Shown here: positions 59,045 through 64,000 of the stretch, one piece after another | Numbering within the stretch: position 1 is the first letter of the stretch | Layout: each line of letters opens with the position of its first letter | DNA from: Archegozetes longisetosus | Taxonomy: Eukaryota; Arthropoda; Arachnida; Sarcoptiformes; Trhypochthoniidae | NCBI GenBank assembly: GCA_018873245.2 | Contig: JAEMBT020000007.1 | Span: forward strand, 10,051,129 to 10,115,128 | Length of the DNA stretch: 64,000 nucleotides | Direction: 5' to 3' | Notes under the pieces: model-generated | Databases searched by the model: none | What the model saw: the letters and a program-made list of their open reading frames with translations, nothing else | What the model was told of the DNA's origin: nothing | Program-made: the position numbers and the translations under genes

Positions 59045-60955
59045 TCAATTTATGATAAATGAGTGAATTGCCTCAAATTGAGACGTAGGATCAAATATAA
59101 TACTTATGGAGTTTTTATATAGAGCTGGTTTCGATTTCCAATAAATAGTAACCATATATACAGGTATACCGCTGAGTGTAATTGCAGCTCCAATCCCAGT
59201 CTCATACGGACTGACATAGAATGGAAGAAGTACAAGGAATGCACACGTCACGAAGAACACTATCGGTAATATGAGATTGACTTTTATTGGTCGATTTAAG
59301 TTTGGCTGCTTCACTCTTAACCACAAAAGAGCGGCCACTGAAGCAGTCACTGCTAACGATTCGCTAAATGCCGTATAATTGATGAGAACATATACTTGAG
59401 TTGTTGTGAGATATAGTAGTGATAATATACCCTAAATATGATTATAAGGGATCAATTTTTTGTCACAGACTATACTTTGCAAACATACCAAAAACAAAAG
59501 ACTAGGCATTGGAGTGAAATATTTGAGATTAATCATAGATAAACAGTTGGGCAGGTGTCCACTTCGAGCGCCAACAAAGAATAGTCTCGAAGAGGCAAAT
59601 ATACCACCATTTAGTCCTCCAAAAGTTGAGAGAGCGACAGATAACGGCATAATCCATGAGAAAACGCCGAGTATTCGTTCACCAAAAGTGACAGCGACTG
59701 CGTTGGAAGTCAGAACTTCATCGGGAGCTAAAACTGCAAAGTATGCGATATTTGCCAACAAGTAAATGGTTGTCACTAAAGGCAGTGAGATATATATAGC
59801 ACGTGGTAAGTTCTTGAAAGGATCTTTCAGCTCTTCAGTTACAAAATTCAAATAATTCCTATAAGAATAAATGCGAGAAACTTAGAATTTGCTTTCAAAA
59901 TAATAAACAGCTTTAATATGGATGAAAAGTTGTGAGAACTTTAAATTACATACCAGCCAGCATATGAAAAGAGACCAGAATAAAACGCCAGAGCAATATG
60001 TCCGGGAGATGTCGAGGTTCCTTCAAATGACTCAGGATATGACAAGTTTTGCACATTTCCTTGTGCAAGATGTACGACACCACAGATTATAACGAGTACT
60101 AAAGCTATGACTTTAGCAAAAGTAAATATATCCTGAACTCTAGTCGCCCACTTCACGTTATAACAATTGACAAAAGTTAGTAAACCTACACATGTGTATA
60201 GAAAAAATCAATAGTTAAAACTTTTCTATTGCCAAACCTTCTTTAGGATTTCTCACAAACAACTGATGCGGCGATTAATCTGATAGCATTCGGTGGTGGA
60301 GTACAAGATGGAAATATTGGCTGAAGAATATAATTAGCGAAAGTCAAGGCAGCGATCGCATTACCGGTGGGCATAATTATGAGTAATGCAACCCAAAGAA
60401 AACTATATTTGAAGTAAACAAAGCATAAAAATAGAGTTAAAACTTATCTGAAGTTTGTAAAAACAATACTAACAGGAAAGCAGGTAACGGTCCGAACGCT
60501 TCTCTAATATATGCATAATCTCCGCCTGATTTCGGTATACTTGTGCCCAATTCGGCATAACATAAGGCGCCGATCGTTGAGAGTACACCACATGAGATCC
60601 AGACAATTAAAGCAAGACCTACAGAACCGGCTTCTTGGAGAACACCTCTAGGAGAGACAAATATACCGCTGCCAACAATAACTCCAACAATAATAGCCAC
60701 TCCATTAACTAATCCTAATTCCTTTTTCAGCTGAACTTGATTTCCATTTTTTTCGCCAGAACTATCAGAAAGAGAGTTGAAGTTGGATTTTTCAGCCATG
60801 CTATTTGTTTGAAAGCTACGATAGTCTCTATGACCACTGTTGAGTAAAACTAAACTTTTCTCATGGGCGTTTTGCTGTCGACTGAAGCCGATCCCAATGT
60901 AAGGCTTGGAGTCTGATGAGGGCTGTTGTTGCCCTTGAACTGGATATATCGTCAT
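59045..60955 (-). CDS. SLC7 amino-acid exchanger light chain, y+LAT/LAT-like
   Basis: Twelve-helix plasma-membrane amino-acid antiporter, catalytic light chain of a heteromeric transporter. Exons in order: 60955-60474, 60402-60257, 60185-59954, 59858-59489, 59431-59045 (538 aa, phases agree). A 75-residue polar N-terminus precedes TM1, where [16 protein letters not shown] is the LAT substrate/fold signature. [76 protein letters not shown] and [20 protein letters not shown] follow. The cysteine in IFPSC between TM3 and TM4 is where light chains disulfide-bond the 4F2hc/CD98 heavy chain. The PTGNAI...FANYI and [10 protein letters not shown] stretches are closest to y+LAT (SLC7A6/7), but fly minidiscs/JhI-21-type carriers are similar, so cationic versus neutral specificity is open. 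Another ATG at codon 53 (MAEKS) could be an internal start. Confidence 0.94.
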
Positions 60956-61150
60956 TACTACTTATGCTGAATAATTTAAACGAGTTTCAATCTTGCGGGA
61001 AACATAAAACACTATCAAATTAATCTATTAAACGTTATAAAATCTTAGGCGATTTACTTACTACTGGAAGAGATCCTGAAATTTGTGCTCGCAATTGACT
61101 GCACACCTACTACTTACCAATTGAGCAGTTGAGCAGCTCTCATACTAGCT
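60956..61150 (-). promoter_or_regulatory. Likely SLC7 5' UTR with small intron
   Basis: On the - strand a strong donor (GTAAGT, first base 61061) and an acceptor (AAATTATTCAG, ending 60967) bracket a possible 95-bp intron just before the SLC7 start codon. A second good donor starts at 61119. This suggests one or more untranslated leader exons near 61.06-61.15 kb. Confidence 0.4.
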
Positions 61151-64000
61151 GCAACGAGAGAATATATGCTAATTTTAGATCTGAAACGTCTTCGCCTACT
61201 TATTCCTATCTACGATTGCTACTAACGCAAAGTAATGAATGTTACAATTATTGTAAATATACTCAATGTTTGCCCACTTTTACGTGATAAGCAAATAGAA
61301 ATAAGGACTATTTTCGTACCTAATATGCAAAAAAGATCTATTAGCTAAAGAACTTTACTAACTCCACTTACTTATCGTATTTATGATAATCAACTTTATG
61401 GAAATGTCAAATGACTGGATATGAAAGTTTGAATTTATCCGAACTTGATGTCAAAACTAAATTAATAATTGCTAGATTAGCCGGTCCTAATCATAATTAG
61501 CAAAGACCATATTTCGAGTAATAAAAGTTAGTTTACTTTTTCAACAAGAATTTATTTCTATTCTAGTATTTACTAACATAAAACTTCTAAGATGTTAATC
61601 GAGTCAATGAGGTACTAAAGAATGTATTTAAGGAGATCATATAAATGTTGATTTACAATTCTTAACAAACACTATTAGCCCTTCAATTTGAAGAGAGTTC
61701 TTCATCAGTATTTGTTTATTATGAGAATGTTATATAATTTCATGTATGTTAATATGTTAATATATGTTAATGTGTTTGTATTCATCATATATCTGGTATT
61801 TCCTTATCTTTTATTATCGTTTTGATTAACAAATTGAACTTTTGAAAAATTTGACTGCATTTGAAAAGAAATGTGAATAAGAGAAGCGTTCTTTCATTAA
61901 CATAAATAGTACGAAAAGTTTGAATAGACTGAGAGATAGTGATTTTATTATCTAACTTATTAGAGAGGAATAGACTCTACTGTAAACTTGTGTGACACAG
62001 TACGAGCTGATAGTAAGCGGAGGCAATCATTTGATATTTCATGATAATAAACACAACACATAATAATACTATAATAGCATTCAAACAACAATTAATAGAA
62101 AGTGGGCTGAAATAGAGTTTTGTTTTGAATTGAAGAGAGGAGTGATACAATTTTGCCCTATTTTAAGCTCGAGGCAATTGAGAACATGATTGTCTAGGAG
62201 TTGAACTTGTTTAGGAACTCAAAGTTCATCAATCTTTGTGGATCGCTTTATGTCAGTTTGAGCAAGTCATTCTCTCATTTAGCTCACAGTTTTATATATT
62301 GTGACATCTGAATTAATCAATTAACAACTGTTAATAAAACCTAAACTGCTAAAAAAATATTTGCAAAGTTTGTATTTGAATAACCAAAATAAACATCTAG
62401 CACAGAACGAGATTCTCATTACAACTAATGCTTTTTCGAGCTCTTATTTCGATATAATGTCCAACTTATGAATCATAGTTACTAAACAAATACCCAAAGG
62501 AAAAATTGATAAATTATTGAATTAATTATACAAGATATTTGACATAAAACTAAACATTATTTTTGCAATTAGTCTTAAGTTTTAATTTCTATCAACATAT
62601 CAATAGTTATAGGAATTATTGAAAATGAGAAGTAATCTGAAGCGAAAGAATCCACTTTATTTCATTAAAAGAGTTTATGCTGTAAAAAAGTTTTTGATAG
62701 ATTGATATCGCAAATTAAGCAAATATTTGATGCATTAAACCTTCTGTGAATCTCTATCATATTAAGTGAGAATTTGAGTTACTAAAGGTTTTACTGCATT
62801 AAAACTAATTAATTTCTTGTCACGATTTCGAGTGATTGAGCAATCCACATCATATGATTATGGTTTTGTATTTTTTAAACATTCATTTACTGTTGCAGGT
62901 GATTCACAGCTAAGATTTGAATTGGATGCTATCAAATGAATTTACTAATTGAGTCAGCTCTTCAAAAAACGGTGGTATTACTCAATTAGATAGAGGCTGG
63001 TCATTTATTGAGCTCAAATTTGATAATTTCATACTCTCAAATGAATTGGGTCATGTCAACAGATAATATTCTTGCAGACTTTAATAAGTATAGCGGTTGC
63101 GAAATGGTTTCAACTCTATTTAACGGAAACGTCAGCGAACAAATATAGATTGAAGCCAAACAAATGCGACTAAGTTTAATTCTGTTTTATTCTTTACCCT
63201 CCTCCTAAAACATGTCATTCTAACTGACTTTCTTATAGAATAGTTGGCTAAATGTATTCGGTAGCTTGGCATATTTGCAAACTTATTAAAAATTGATTTA
63301 CGCACTCCTTCAACTTGACAGATAATTTAACTAAATTTTTATCAGTACTTCTACATTTCAATCAATTCCATAAAAGGTGTACGAATAAATTTAAGCAAAC
63401 TTTCCTGTTTGTGTCGATTTGATTACTAGAAAGTCACACACTTCTAGACACACTATAAAAGTTTAGTGTCTCAGAACCTTTTCTCAGTTCTTTCAGGTAT
63501 AAAAAGTACTTAGCTTTGGATTTCAAGTGTAGTTAATTCAAATTTCATTAAGCGATCAAATCATTTTCATATTTATCTGATTTAATCTAAAAAATAGACT
63601 TTTGACATACTTAAAACCTTTTCATTTGATAAATTTGAGCCAAAAATGGCCTAAAGTAAACTATAGTTATGTTGAAATGTAAATTTAAGATCCCTTAGGA
63701 TTTATTTTGATTTCTAGTCCTTATCCCTTGCAAATAGTGTTTGCATTAAATTAAGTTAAAGAATATTTTATAAGACAAATATATTAAAACATTTACAAAA
63801 ATACAGAATCAACTTACTCAGAATAAAATATTAGATTCACTCGTCGACTGTGCCTTAATTATTGCGTCTGACGGGCACTCAACACATCTTACATTTGTTC
63901 GTTATTAGACATATGGCAAACACTCGCTCTGAAGTATGTTTACCTGGCTTAACATAATTTAAATCATATATAAAGATAGGTACGACCATACGTTACAGAC
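61151..64000. other. Intergenic flank, no gene seen
   Basis: AT-rich DNA upstream of the SLC7 gene. No open frame, tRNA-like or repeat signal I can support. Distal SLC7 promoter elements could lie in the left part. Confidence 0.6.

Overview
This window is nuclear DNA from an intron-containing animal. It is strongly AT-rich. Every multi-exon gene can be assembled by hand into a continuous reading frame with compatible GT-AG (once GC-AG) splice phases. A short interstitial array of TTAGG, the usual arthropod telomere repeat, sits at about 30.33 kb. Together with the gene families present, this points to an arthropod, possibly a mite or other chelicerate; the species cannot be settled from the sequence. 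There are no bacterial, phage or CRISPR features.

Layout from left to right. On the + strand: an SLC6 amino-acid/orphan transporter of the SLC6A15-20 type (1912-16208, 15 exons) and a single-exon TMEM138 (17526-18002). On the - strand: an ankyrin-repeat PP1 regulatory subunit of the PPP1R16/TIMAP/MYPT-75D type (25320-18819, 7 exons) and the phosphoinositide phosphatase SAC1 (29807-26982, 9 exons). On the + strand: a NACHT-WD40 protein of the NWD2 type (32066-39386, 8 exons) and a single-exon Rab6-like GTPase (40151-40795). On the - strand: RNA polymerase II subunit RPB2 (45522-41807, 4 exons) and a single-exon haspin kinase (49191-46207). A decayed C2H2 zinc-finger pseudogene follows (+, about 49.78-51.93 kb). 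On the - strand again: gamma-tubulin complex component 2 (55522-52238, 10 exons) and a y+LAT/LAT-type SLC7 transporter (60955-59045, 5 exons). The flanks (1-1911 and about 61.15-64 kb) show no gene.

The genes are unrelated household functions: two solute carriers; membrane lipid and trafficking factors (SAC1, Rab6-like); mitosis factors (haspin, GCP2); transcription (RPB2); PP1 targeting; cilia (TMEM138). There is no sign of an operon-like pathway cluster. Neighbours simply alternate in strand blocks separated by 0.3-3.5 kb of AT-rich DNA.

No convincing undescribed system was found. The points most worth a second look are: a near-perfect 600-bp fold-back inside an SLC6 intron; a 14-nt microexon and a GC-AG intron in the same gene; a NACHT-WD protein with a myristoylation/palmitoylation-type N-terminus; an intronless, altered Rab6 paralogue; the interstitial TTAGG array; and two diverged copies of a small dispersed repeat.
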